Of a stretch of DNA of 14,480 nucleotides, positions 1 through 8,118 are shown one piece after another; positions within the stretch are counted from its first letter, which is position 1; each line of letters begins with the position of its first letter. The notes below the pieces were generated by a model that worked only from the letters and a program-made list of their open reading frames with translations, was not told the DNA's origin and did no database searches. The DNA is taken from NCBI GenBank assembly GCA_020072905.1, contig JAIQGB010000223.1, forward strand, positions 1 to 14,480, read 5' to 3'. Made by a program: the position numbers and the translations under genes. This DNA is from Terriglobia bacterium. GTDB lineage: Bacteria > Acidobacteriota > Terriglobia > UBA7540.

Positions 1-781
1 GGAACTCCATAGCGAAGTGAATGCCCTGCAACTCGCGTCCGGGGACCTTCAGATCGCGCGGGCTTTCCGCGCCGCCCGCCAGCAGGATGGCGTCGAATCC
101 TTTGTTCAAGTCGTCCGCGGGGACGTTGTGGCCCACGTGCGCGTTGGTCTGGAACTTGACGCCTTCCTGTTCAATCAGGTCAAGGCGACGGTCGACCACA
201 TGTTTCTCCAGCTTGAAGTCGGGGATCCCGTAGCGCAGCAATCCGCCGATGCGGTCCGCCTTCTCGAAGAGGGTTACCCAGTGTCCAGCGCGGTTCAGTT
301 GCTGGGCAGCGGCCAGGCCGGCTGGGCCTGAGCCCACGACGGCCACACGCTTGCCCGTGCGGCGCAGCGGTGGCTCGGGAATGATCCAGCCTTCCCGAAA
401 AGCGTGCTCGATGATGGTCTTCTCGATCTGCTTGATGGTGACGGCGGGCTCGTTGATGCCCAGCACGCATGAGGTCTCGCACGGCGCGGGGCAAATCCGT
501 CCCGTGAACTCTGGGAAATTGTTGGTGGAATGCAGGACGCGGATTGCGTCCTTCCAGCGGTCGCGGTAAACGAGATCGTTCCAGTCCGGAATGATGTTGC
601 TGAGCGGGCAGCCGGTGTGGCAGAAGGGCACGCCGCAATCCATGCAGCGCGCCGCCTGCGTGCGGAGCTTGCTTTCGGGAAACTCGTGGTAGACCTCGAA
701 CCAGTCGTTGACGCGCTCGACGACGGGCCGTCGCGGCGGCATCTCGCGCGTGTACTCCTTGAATCCCGTCACCTTACCCAT
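1..781 (-). CDS. gltD: Glutamate synthase small (beta) subunit, N-terminal half; runs off the left edge
   Basis: GltD takes electrons from NAD(P)H through FAD and passes them via [4Fe-4S] clusters to GltB, which makes glutamate from 2-oxoglutarate and glutamine in the cytoplasm. 260 codons are present, roughly half of the usual ~490. Seen: an N-terminal ferredoxin-like cluster motif C46-x2-C49-x4-C54-x3-C58, a second cysteine group C97-x3-C101-x3-C105, and the FAD-binding Rossmann motif GSGPAG at residues 150-155 after a short beta strand (KRVAVV). The last visible residues, GIHFAMEF, are typical of the family just before the NADPH-binding part. The ATG at 781-779 lies inside the end of gltB: ATGGGTAA is both the gltD start and the gltB stop, so translation is probably coupled. 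Family assignment is very secure; the cofactor preference (NADPH or NADH) cannot be read from this part. Confidence 0.97.
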   Translation of the reverse strand, partial: MGKVTGFKEYTREMPPRRPVVERVNDWFEVYHEFPESKLRTQAARCMDCGVPFCHTGCPLSNIIPDWNDLVYRDRWKDAIRVLHSTNNFPEFTGRICPAPCETSCVLGINEPAVTIKQIEKTIIEHAFREGWIIPEPPLRRTGKRVAVVGSGPAGLAAAQQLNRAGHWVTLFEKADRIGGLLRYGIPDFKLEKHVVDRRLDLIEQEGVKFQTNAHVGHNVPADDLNKGFDAILLAGGAESPRDLKVPGRELQGIHFAMEF

Positions 782-3700
782 GGAGCACCTCACGAACTGG
801 ACGCGAGGTGGCCGCCGCGAGAGCCATCCCCGCGGGGAGACGCGGAATGCCTAGCACGCGCTTGTATTCGTGTGGAAAGACTTTGACGAACCTGGGCAGC
901 ATGGTGTCCCAGGTCTCCAGAATCCAGCGGGCGCGCGGGCTGCCGGTCAGCTCGGCGTGGCGGGTGATGAGGAGTTGCACCAAGTCGATATCCTTGGGAT
1001 CAACCAGGGGTTCGAGATCCACGCTCGCGCGGTTGCAGCGCACGGTGACGAACTCGCCCGTCTCATCTAACACATAGGCGATGCCACCCGTCATGCCCGC
1101 CGCAAAGTTCCTGCCGGTCTTGCCGAGAACAATGGCTGTGCCGCGCGTCATGTATTCGCAGCCGTGGTCTCCGACACTTTCCACAACCGTCGTCGCGCCC
1201 GAATTCCGCACCGCAAAGCGCTCTCCGGCCATGCCGTTGAAGAAAGCCTCCCCGCCCGTGGCGCCATAGAGGACGACGTTGCCCACCAGGATGTTTTCTT
1301 CCGGCAGAAACGTGGAAGTGCGCGGCGGATAGACGATCAGCTTGCCGCCCGAAAGCCCTTTACCCGTGTAATCATTGGCATCGCCCTCGAGCTCCAGGGT
1401 CACGCCTTTCATCAGGAATGCACCAAAGCTCTGCCCCGCCGAGCCCGTGAACTTGAACTGAATGGTATCGTCCGGCAGACCTTTCGAACCGTAGCGACGA
1501 GCGATTTCCCCGCTCAGCATGGTGCCCACCGTGCGGTGAACGTTGCGAATGGGCAGGCTGATGGAAACCGGCGTGGCATTCTCGAGCGCCTCGCGCGCGT
1601 GTTCGATTAACTGGTAGTCGAGCGCCTTTTCCAGGCCGTGGTCCTGCTTGATGAGGCAGCGGCGGCCGACTCGCGACGGCACGTGCGGATTGTAAAGAAT
1701 CGCCGAAAAGTCCAGGCCGCGGGCTTTCCAGTGGTCCACATCCTGTCGCTTCGCCAAACAATCGACGCGGCCGACCATCTCCTCAACTTTGCGGAAGCCC
1801 AGCTCGGCCATAATCTGGCGCAGTTCTTCCGCCACAAAAAAGAAGAAATTGATGGCGTGCTCGGGCTGGCCGGCGAATTTCTTGCGCAGTTCGGGATCCT
1901 GCGTGGCAATGCCCACCGGGCAGGTGTTGAGGTGACACTTGCGCATCATGATGCAGCCCAGGGAAATCAGCGGCACGGTGGAGAAGCCGAATTCCTCCGC
2001 GCCCAGCAAGGCGGCTATCGCTACGTCGCGCCCCGTCGCCAGCTTGCCGTCCACCTGGATGCGCACGCGGCTGCGCAGGTCGTTGATCACCAGCACCTGC
2101 TGCGTTTCCGAAAGCCCCAGCTCCCAGGGGATGCCGGCGTGACGGATCGAGGAGACCGGCGATGCGCCCGTGCCGCCATCGTAGCCGCTGATGAGGATGA
2201 CGTCGGCATGCGCCTTGGCCACGCCCGCCGCCACCGTGCCCACACCCGACTCGGCCACGAGCTTGACGGAGATGCGCGCCTGCGGGTTGGCGTTCTTCAG
2301 GTCGTAAATCAGTTGCGCCAAGTCTTCGATGGAGTAGATGTCGTGGTGCGGCGGAGGCGAAATCAACTGCACGCCGGGGATGGAGAAACGAATGCGCGCC
2401 ACGACTTCATCCACCTTGTGGCCCGGCAACTGGCCACCTTCGCCGGGCTTGGCGCCCTGGGCGATCTTGATTTGCAGGTCGTCGGCGTTGACCAGGTAAT
2501 TGGTGGTGACTCCGAACCGGCCTGAGGCTACCTGCTTGATGGCGCTGCGGCGGAGATTGCCGTCGGCATCCGGCCGGAAGCGCGCTTCGTCCTCGCCGCC
2601 CTCGCCGGTGTTCGACTTGCCGCCGATGCGGTTCATGGCGATGGCCAGGGTTTCGTGCGCCTCTCTGCTGATCGAGCCGAAGGACATCGCGCCGGTGGCA
2701 AAGCGTTTCACGATTTCGGAAGCGGGCTCGACTTCCTCAAGTGGGACCGGCGGCCCGGCATGGCGGAATTCCATCAGGCCGCGCAGTGTGTAGAGCTCGC
2801 GGTTCTGACGATTGATGAGCTGGGAGAATTCCTGGAACGTCTCGAGCCTCCCCGAGCGCACCGCGTGCTGAACCTTGCTGATGGTCTGCGGGTTCAGGAT
2901 GTGCCGCTCGCCGCGCAGGCGGAATTGGTAGTTGCCGCCCACTTCGAGCTCGGTGTCGGATTCCGACGCCGGCTGCATCGCGAACTCATGTTTCATCATG
3001 GCTTCACGCGCCAGGACGTCCAGGCTCACGCCTTCGATGCGCGAGGGCGTGCCGGCAAAGTAGCGGTCCACCACGGCGCGGTTGAGGCCGATCGCTTCGA
3101 AGATCTGTGCGCCGAAATAGCTTTGCAGGGTCGAGATTCCCATCTTCGAGAAGATCTTGAGCAGGCCCTTGTCCACCGCTTTGCGATAGTTCTTGAGGAC
3201 TTTGTCGAAAGTGTAGTCGGGCGGGAAATACCCGCGCGCGTGAAGGTCTTCGAGCGTCTCGATGGCGAGATACGGGTTGACCGCGCTGGCCCCGTAGCCG
3301 ATGAGCAACGCGAAGTGCATGACCTCGCGCGGCTCGCCCGATTCCACGATCAGGGCCACCTGATTGCGCGTCTTCTCCCGAATCAGGTGATGGTGCACCG
3401 CCGACAGGGCCAGCAGGCTCGGTATCGGCGCGTTGTTTTCATCCACGCCGCGATCGGAAAGAAGGAGAATCGTATAGCCCGACTTGATGGCCAGCGAGGC
3501 TTGGCGACACAACTCCTCGACGGCCTTCTCCATTTCGCTGCCGCCATCCACGCGGAAAAGCATGGGCAGCGTCGTAGCGAGGAAATCGCCCCGGCTGACC
3601 CGGCGCAGCTTCTCCAGGTTCCAATTCGTCATGATGGGATGCGTGATCTTGAACGTGTGGCAGTGCTGCGGCGTCTCGTCCAGGATGTTGCCCTCGGAAC

Positions 3701-5354
3701 CGATGTAGCTGTTGAGTGACATCACCAGGTCTTCGCGGATCGAATCGATGGCCGGATTGGTGACCTGGGCGAACATCTGCTTGAAGTAGTTGAAGAGCGG
3801 CTGCGGGCGGTCGGAGAGACACGCTAGAGGGGTGTCGATGCCCATGGAACCCACCGGCTCCTCGCCCTTCTCTCCCATGGGGATGAGGAGTTGCCGGAGG
3901 TCCTCATCGTTGTAACCGAAGGCGCGCTGGCGCATCAGGATGGTGCGATGGTCGGTGGGCTGGACGCGCGGTGGATCGGGCAATTGCTTCATGCGGATCT
4001 GATTCGCCTTCACCCACTCGGCATAAGGGCGGCGAGCGGCGAGTTCCCGCTTGACCTCTTCGTCGGGAACCAGCCGGCCGCGCACCGTGTCCACCAGAAA
4101 CATCCGGCCCGGCGCCAGGCGGCCTTTGAGCAGGATATCTTCCGGTTTGACCGGCAGGACCCCGGTCTCCGAAGCCAGAAGCACCAATCCATTCCGGGTG
4201 ACGAGATAACGTCCCGGGCGGAGTCCGTTACGGTCCAGCTTGGCGCCCACCACGCGACCGTCGGTGAAGCAGACGGCGGCGGGACCGTCCCACGGCTCCA
4301 TCAGCGAGGCGTGAAACTCGTAGAAGCCTTTCACATCCTCCGGCATCGTGGGGTCGTTGTCCCAGGCGGCGGGAATCAACATTTCCATCACGTGGGGAAG
4401 GCTGCGGCCCGCCAGGGTCAGCAACTCGATGGCATTGTCGATGCTGGCCGAGTCGCTCCCACCCGGCGTGATGATCGGCTCCAGTTTCTTGATGTCATCC
4501 TCGAACAGCGGCGAGGCGAGGAGGGACGTTCGCGCGTGCATCCAGTTGATGTTGCCGCGCAGCGTGTTGATTTCGCCGTTGTGGCAGATATAGCGGTAGG
4601 GGTGCGCCAACTGCCAGGAGGGGAAAGTGTTGGTGGAGAACCGCTGGTGCACCAGGCAAATCGCGCTGCGCACCTGAGGATCGGAGAGTTCCTGGTAGAA
4701 GTGCGCAATCTGCGGGGCGAGAAGCAAACCCTTGTAGACGATCGTCCGCGAAGAAAGCGACGGGATATAGAAGAAATCCTTTTCCTTTAAGCCGGTTTTG
4801 GCAATCTCGTTTTCCGCGCGCTTGCGGATGACGTAAAGCTTTCGCTCCAGCGCGTCCTGGTCCACGCCGTAGGCGCGGCGAACAAAAATCTGCTCGATGT
4901 AGGGCTGGGTGCTGCGCGCCAAGCGCCCGATGGCGTTGCCATCGATGGGCGTGTCGCGCCAGCCGAGGACGGTCAGCCCCTCGTCGCGCACGATTTCTTC
5001 CAGAATGCCCTCGCAGGTCATGCGCTCGTGCTTTTCCACCGGCAGGAACACCATCCCCACGCCGTATTCGCCGGGAGAAGGCAGTGAGAATCCTAGCCTC
5101 GCGCACTCGCCTTCAAAGAAAGCGTGGGGGATCTGCAGCAGCACCCCGGCGCCGTCGCCGGTCTCCGCATCGCAACCGCAGGCGCCGCGATGCGTCAGGT
5201 TGATGAGGATCTGGATGCCCTTCTCGATGATGTCGTGGGACTTCACGCCCTGAAGGTTCGCCACAAACCCGATGCCGCAGGCGTCGTGTTCGAAGCGCGG
5301 GTCGTAAAGACCCTGGGCCGGTGGTAAACCGCGATGCAAAGTACTATCCCCCAT
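774..5354 (-). CDS. gltB: Glutamate synthase large (alpha) subunit
   Basis: GltB hydrolyses glutamine, channels the ammonia and makes two glutamates from glutamine and 2-oxoglutarate using FMN and a [3Fe-4S] cluster. From the chosen start the protein is 1526 residues, normal for bacterial GltB. Seen: an N-terminal Ntn glutaminase with the nucleophile Cys26 in HDACGIGF (25 residues would be removed to expose it), the central domain, the FMN-binding synthase domain (GEGGEDEARF, KPGEGGQLPG), the cluster motif C1134-x5-C1140-x4-C1145 (CIMMRKCHLNTC), and the C-terminal GXGXG beta-helix (GGEAFFNGMAGERF). I chose ATG 5354 because family similarity begins just after it (LYDPRFEHDACG) and AGAAGG lies upstream, although only 2 bases away. 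In-frame ATGs at 5402 and 5462 would add unconserved Arg-rich residues. It is cotranscribed with gltD, overlapping by 8 bases. Confidence 0.97.
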   Translation of the reverse strand: MGDSTLHRGLPPAQGLYDPRFEHDACGIGFVANLQGVKSHDIIEKGIQILINLTHRGACGCDAETGDGAGVLLQIPHAFFEGECARLGFSLPSPGEYGVGMVFLPVEKHERMTCEGILEEIVRDEGLTVLGWRDTPIDGNAIGRLARSTQPYIEQIFVRRAYGVDQDALERKLYVIRKRAENEIAKTGLKEKDFFYIPSLSSRTIVYKGLLLAPQIAHFYQELSDPQVRSAICLVHQRFSTNTFPSWQLAHPYRYICHNGEINTLRGNINWMHARTSLLASPLFEDDIKKLEPIITPGGSDSASIDNAIELLTLAGRSLPHVMEMLIPAAWDNDPTMPEDVKGFYEFHASLMEPWDGPAAVCFTDGRVVGAKLDRNGLRPGRYLVTRNGLVLLASETGVLPVKPEDILLKGRLAPGRMFLVDTVRGRLVPDEEVKRELAARRPYAEWVKANQIRMKQLPDPPRVQPTDHRTILMRQRAFGYNDEDLRQLLIPMGEKGEEPVGSMGIDTPLACLSDRPQPLFNYFKQMFAQVTNPAIDSIREDLVMSLNSYIGSEGNILDETPQHCHTFKITHPIMTNWNLEKLRRVSRGDFLATTLPMLFRVDGGSEMEKAVEELCRQASLAIKSGYTILLLSDRGVDENNAPIPSLLALSAVHHHLIREKTRNQVALIVESGEPREVMHFALLIGYGASAVNPYLAIETLEDLHARGYFPPDYTFDKVLKNYRKAVDKGLLKIFSKMGISTLQSYFGAQIFEAIGLNRAVVDRYFAGTPSRIEGVSLDVLAREAMMKHEFAMQPASESDTELEVGGNYQFRLRGERHILNPQTISKVQHAVRSGRLETFQEFSQLINRQNRELYTLRGLMEFRHAGPPVPLEEVEPASEIVKRFATGAMSFGSISREAHETLAIAMNRIGGKSNTGEGGEDEARFRPDADGNLRRSAIKQVASGRFGVTTNYLVNADDLQIKIAQGAKPGEGGQLPGHKVDEVVARIRFSIPGVQLISPPPHHDIYSIEDLAQLIYDLKNANPQARISVKLVAESGVGTVAAGVAKAHADVILISGYDGGTGASPVSSIRHAGIPWELGLSETQQVLVINDLRSRVRIQVDGKLATGRDVAIAALLGAEEFGFSTVPLISLGCIMMRKCHLNTCPVGIATQDPELRKKFAGQPEHAINFFFFVAEELRQIMAELGFRKVEEMVGRVDCLAKRQDVDHWKARGLDFSAILYNPHVPSRVGRRCLIKQDHGLEKALDYQLIEHAREALENATPVSISLPIRNVHRTVGTMLSGEIARRYGSKGLPDDTIQFKFTGSAGQSFGAFLMKGVTLELEGDANDYTGKGLSGGKLIVYPPRTSTFLPEENILVGNVVLYGATGGEAFFNGMAGERFAVRNSGATTVVESVGDHGCEYMTRGTAIVLGKTGRNFAAGMTGGIAYVLDETGEFVTVRCNRASVDLEPLVDPKDIDLVQLLITRHAELTGSPRARWILETWDTMLPRFVKVFPHEYKRVLGIPRLPAGMALAAATSRPVREVLHG

Positions 5355-5593
5355 ATCCTTCTGACCCGTGGGAAGATGAGACCTTCTACGACACAATCCC
5401 ATCCCCAACGACGCCACGGCGCGTGGGCGTATCCTGCGATTCTCCTCGGACGCTCGGGACATGTGAAATCAGAAGTTTTTATGACGGGGATAAGTTTCTG
5501 TGAGGGGCCCGATCCTGCGCGCCGGGCGCGCTTTTCCGCACGCGAGAAGGAATGATAGGATGGCGAACGAACTTCCACACATCAGGAGCCACC

Positions 5594-6329
5594 GTGCGAC
5601 GAGTTCAGATCAGGCTGCTCAGGACCTTCGATGAATTTCGCGCCTGCGAGCGAATCCAAAAAGAAGTCTGGGGAACGCTGGCGGTGGGCGTGATCGCGGT
5701 CGACCCGTCGAGCCCGTTCACGGGCGGTGCGGTCCTCGGCGACCGGATGCTTTCGCGATCAAGGCTTGGGCTTCCGCATGAAGCTTGCCCACCGAAAACT
5801 TGCCCTCGCGCAAGGAATCCGGTCCATCTGCTGGACCTATGATCCGCTGCAAAGCCGCAACGCCACACTCAATCTCGCCCGTCTGGGCGTGAAAGTCGAA
5901 GAATACATCCCCGACTGTTACGGCCGATTCCCCAGCATTATCGAGAAGGGGCTCGCGAGCGACCGGTTCGTCGTGAATTGGCGCATCGCCACAGCCGCAG
6001 TCGAGTGGCGCGTCGCGCAGGGCGCTCCTCCTTTTGGGGATATCGCCGGCCTGCCGCGCGCGAATAAGACTCGGATCGGCGCGAACGGTCTGCTGGAAAA
6101 TGCCCGCCTGCATCTCCGTCTGCACACTCCGCGCCTGCTGGTGGAAATCCCCGGTGATACCGACACGATTCGATGCCAGGCGCTGAAGCTGGCCATTCGT
6201 TGGCGCTGGGAAACTCGGAAGATCTTCCAGCACTACCTCGCCGCTGGATACGGCGTCACAAGCTTCGTGCCTCCGAGCGAAGCCACAGCGGGAAAATGCT
6301 TTTACGTGCTCGACCGCGCGGGAAATTGA
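5594..6329 (+). pseudogene. Broken GNAT-family N-acetyltransferase (COG3375 type)
   Basis: The gene starts at GTG 5594, 5 bases after AGGAG (5584-5588). Residues 1-30 (QIRLLRTFDEFRACERIQKE then VWGTLA) are a typical start of this acetyltransferase family. From about 5750 to 6329 a different frame (+1) encodes the rest: the acetyl-CoA loop RDQGLGFRMK (R-x-x-G-x-G), then the family block ICWTYDPLQSRNATLNLARL and CYGR, through to the C-terminus FYVLDRAGN. Between them, the expected ~40-60 residues of the GNAT core beta strands are absent. In their place is a short stretch resembling another family (separate entry), and the first frame then runs to a stop at 5840-5842. No single frame gives a full protein, so it is almost certainly non-functional as shown, unless the break is an assembly error. 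Both halves remain well preserved, so any break is recent. Substrate unknown. Confidence 0.8.
5684..5746 (+). other. 63-base MeaB/ArgK GTPase-like fragment embedded in the acetyltransferase gene
   Basis: In the frame of the GTG start this stretch encodes VGVIAV followed by DPSSPFTGGAVLGDR, ending just before ATG at 5747. From knowledge of the family, this is the stretch after the Walker A region of MeaB/ArgK (YgfD) P-loop GTPases, the chaperones of methylmalonyl-CoA mutase, which read like VAVIAVDPSSPxTGGxILGDxxRM. It is not part of any GNAT fold. Only this motif is present; no Walker A or G4 motif lies around it, so it is a fragment, not a gene. It replaces the missing GNAT core and changes the frame for the downstream half. 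It could be a small illegitimate recombination or template-switch event, or a chimeric join in an assembly. Confidence 0.65.
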
Positions 6330-6354
6330 GCGCGTCCGGCACCCTCCGCGAACT

Positions 6355-7419
6355 TCAGTTGGGGTAGGGTTGGCCCGGACGGGCGATGCGGATGCGGTGG
6401 TCCGTAAAGCTGAAGTGCAACCCGGCGGGCTCCACTTTAGGCATATGACAACTCACGCAATTCCTGCCCTCGACGGGACAGGCGCGGGCCTTCTTCCCCC
6501 GAGCCAACGGAGTTCCCTTGCTTGTGGCGTGACAGGCCAAACACTTCTCGTCGTAAGAGCTTGGCTCGCTGATGAGCGGCTGGTGAGGATCGTGACAGGC
6601 CATGCATTGGATGCGCGCATCGTCCGGGCTCCAGCAGCGGCTTTCCAGCAGCCGATAGGGCTGAAAACGGACATTGTTCTGGCTCCGCACGTTCATCTGC
6701 CGAACGTCCGACCAAGTGCGGTGACAGGCACCGCAGAAATCCATCGAGTCTCCCGGCGCCAGGGTGGCGGGATTAAAAATGGTGCCTTTGGCATTCGCTC
6801 CAGACTTCACCGCCGCGAGGTGCCGGGCTCCCGGCCCATGGCAAGCCTCACAAGTTACGCCTGGGATCAGTTGCGACGGGTCCAGGCGATTTTCGGCGAC
6901 CGCAGCGGTGGTATGGCAGGCAAAGCATTCTTTGGCTTCGGCTTCGGACAAGAGCCGACCGCGAGCGTCGGCGAGCGATTTCACGCGCGTGGTGTGCTGG
7001 CCCGGGGTGAGATCGAGACGGTCAACCGACGAGAAAAAGCTCACCCGGCCTTCATAGAAGGAGCCCTGGCGCTCGTAGACGAAAGTCTGGCCAAGCACGC
7101 CCAGTCCCATGGCCCACTGGAGAGGCTGGGAAAACGCTTCGCTCCCTCCGCTGACCGTGTAGATGTGCGATGGCCCGCCCGCCAGCGCCATCGCAGTCGT
7201 CTTCTGTGCCTCGGCCTGGGCAGGATGACACTCCGCGCAGGCCTGCGGGCCGACGTAGTCAGCTCGCAGGTATGCGCCCTTGGTCGGCCACCAGCCCGGG
7301 TCGTGCACTCGCTCGTCGGTGACCATCTGGGCGCGGGCCCTCTGGGGCACAAGGATTCCTGCCAAGAGTCCCGTGAGGAGGATAGCGGCCCGCCACCAAC
7401 CTGCGTCCCATTCACTCAT
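6355..7419 (-). CDS. Secreted seven-haem c-type cytochrome
   Basis: A 354-residue multihaem cytochrome, probably an electron carrier or the catalytic partner of a respiratory or extracellular electron route in the periplasm. Seen: a Sec signal peptide (hydrophobic residues about 11-24, likely cleavage after ARA at 28-30) and seven CXXCH haem-attachment motifs at residues 61-65, 165-169, 190-194, 229-233, 272-276, 293-297 and 321-325. Cys262 and Cys314 lie outside any motif. Several further histidines (for example 85, 142, 200, 279, 335, 341) could be distal ligands. The blocks PGVTCEACHGPGARH, DFCGACHRTW and CMACHDP resemble the cytochrome c554 / paired-CXXCH proteins common in Acidobacteriota. 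I do not recognise a specific enzyme (it is not clearly NrfA or Hao). It is monocistronic as far as seen, divergent from the PLD-like gene and convergent with the GNAT remnant, 25 bases apart. Only a weak AGG precedes the ATG. Confidence 0.9.
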   Translation of the reverse strand: MSEWDAGWWRAAILLTGLLAGILVPQRARAQMVTDERVHDPGWWPTKGAYLRADYVGPQACAECHPAQAEAQKTTAMALAGGPSHIYTVSGGSEAFSQPLQWAMGLGVLGQTFVYERQGSFYEGRVSFFSSVDRLDLTPGQHTTRVKSLADARGRLLSEAEAKECFACHTTAAVAENRLDPSQLIPGVTCEACHGPGARHLAAVKSGANAKGTIFNPATLAPGDSMDFCGACHRTWSDVRQMNVRSQNNVRFQPYRLLESRCWSPDDARIQCMACHDPHQPLISEPSSYDEKCLACHATSKGTPLARGKKARACPVEGRNCVSCHMPKVEPAGLHFSFTDHRIRIARPGQPYPN

Positions 7420-7540
7420 GCGCCTGGAGCGATGTGGGCGCCTCCGCCGCGCTCGGCGGACTTGACTTCAGACGCCCATCTCAAGTTACATCTTCAGTCC
7501 GATTCTCGACCACAAGCCCCGACCCGCGAGGAGAATCCTC

Positions 7541-7570
7541 AGCCTATCCAGGTGGGGGAGGCTCTGTCAA
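7541..7570 (-). promoter_or_regulatory. Possible promoter for the multihaem cytochrome gene
   Basis: On the minus strand a perfect -35 hexamer TTGACA (7570-7565) is followed after 18 bases by TAGGCT (7546-7541), a poor -10. It would give a leader of about 115 bases, which contains a 6-bp hairpin (TCCGCC / GGCGGA, 7443-7460) near the start codon and an inverted repeat ACTTGA-N15-TCAAGT (7460-7486). The -35 is convincing, the -10 is not. Confidence 0.3.
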
Positions 7571-7591
7571 CGCCCATACCGACCGGTGTCC

Positions 7592-7621
7592 TTGAAACCG
7601 CCGCGGGAATCGCCATACAAT
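7592..7621 (+). promoter_or_regulatory. Sigma70-type promoter of the PLD-like gene
   Basis: TTGAAA (7592-7597), 18-base spacer, TACAAT (7616-7621): each hexamer matches the consensus at 5 of 6 positions. The expected transcript start near 7628 leaves only about 14 bases before the ATG at 7642. This supports that start region and argues against the much longer open frame upstream being coding. It could drive the whole 7642-10943 group. Confidence 0.6.
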
Positions 7622-7641
7622 CGAGCCACGCAACGGCGGGG

Positions 7642-8100
7642 ATGAAGACGCAGATGGAGGTCATGGTGTACACGGACGGCATCGCAGAGATCCTCGAAAG
7701 CCTGCTCGCGAAGGCCGGCCGCTCCATCGACGTTGCCGTCTATCGTTTCAACAATCCCAAGCTGGCCAGGGCGCTCGCCGAGGCGCTGGAGCGAGGCCTC
7801 CGGATTCGCCTCCTGCTCGATCGCAACAAATACGAGGAGTCGGCTTCGACGCGAGCCCTGATCTCGTCCGGCAAGATTCCATTCCGGGTTCGGTACGGGC
7901 GGCGCGGGCCGGGCTCAAAGATGCACCACAAGTTCGCGATCATTGACAGTGAGGTGCTCGTGACGGGCAGCTATAACTGGACCCTGGAATCCGAGGAGCA
8001 GAATCACGAGAACCTGATGATCCTTCGCAATTTCGAGCCGTTGAAGATCTATCAACAAGAATTTGAGACGCTTTGGGCGGAGTCGGCGCTTGCCCCGTGA
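7642..8100 (+). CDS. Small single-HKD phospholipase D-like protein (probable nuclease or phosphodiesterase)
   Basis: A 152-residue protein with one phospholipase D-type half-site. Seen: the N-terminal strand-helix pattern (EVMVYTDGIAEIL, then SIDVAVYRF with helix and IRLLLD) and the catalytic motif H95-x-K97-x4-D102 (HHKFAIID) followed by GSYNWT at 109-114. Two-domain phospholipases carry two HKD motifs; single-motif members such as the Nuc endonuclease and mitochondrial PLD dimerise to build the active site, so this one probably dimerises too. There is no signal peptide or membrane segment, so it is likely cytoplasmic. ATG 7642 is preceded directly by GGCGGGG; ATGs at 7654 and 7663 (with GGAGG upstream) are possible starts and would not remove the domain. 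The frame stays open far upstream, but that is only the antisense of the cytochrome gene. Substrate unknown: DNA, RNA or phospholipid. Confidence 0.85.
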   Translation: MKTQMEVMVYTDGIAEILESLLAKAGRSIDVAVYRFNNPKLARALAEALERGLRIRLLLDRNKYEESASTRALISSGKIPFRVRYGRRGPGSKMHHKFAIIDSEVLVTGSYNWTLESEEQNHENLMILRNFEPLKIYQQEFETLWAESALAP

Positions 8101-8118
8101 GGACGCCACCGAGCCCAT

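Noticed and set aside
1638..3719. Long open frames on the plus strand (1638-2525, 2655-3719, also 3891-4790)
   Set aside because: They are antisense to gltB, which is a textbook match in the other direction; their residue make-up (rich in R, H, A, V) is that of mirror frames in high-G+C DNA.
5439..5467. Possible gltB promoter on the minus strand: TTCACA-N17-GAGAAT
   Set aside because: The -10 matches only 4 of 6 bases and nothing else supports it. The 239-base gap between gltB and the GNAT remnant shows no better candidate.
5684..5842. An intact meaB gene beginning inside the GNAT locus
   Set aside because: Only one 21-residue motif is present; after it the frame reads unrelated residues and stops at 5842.
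6370..7641. Plus-strand frame open from 6370 into the PLD-like gene (would give a 576-residue protein)
   Set aside because: Up to 7419 it is the reverse of the seven-haem cytochrome gene; a good promoter at 7592-7621 and the domain start place the real gene start near 7642.
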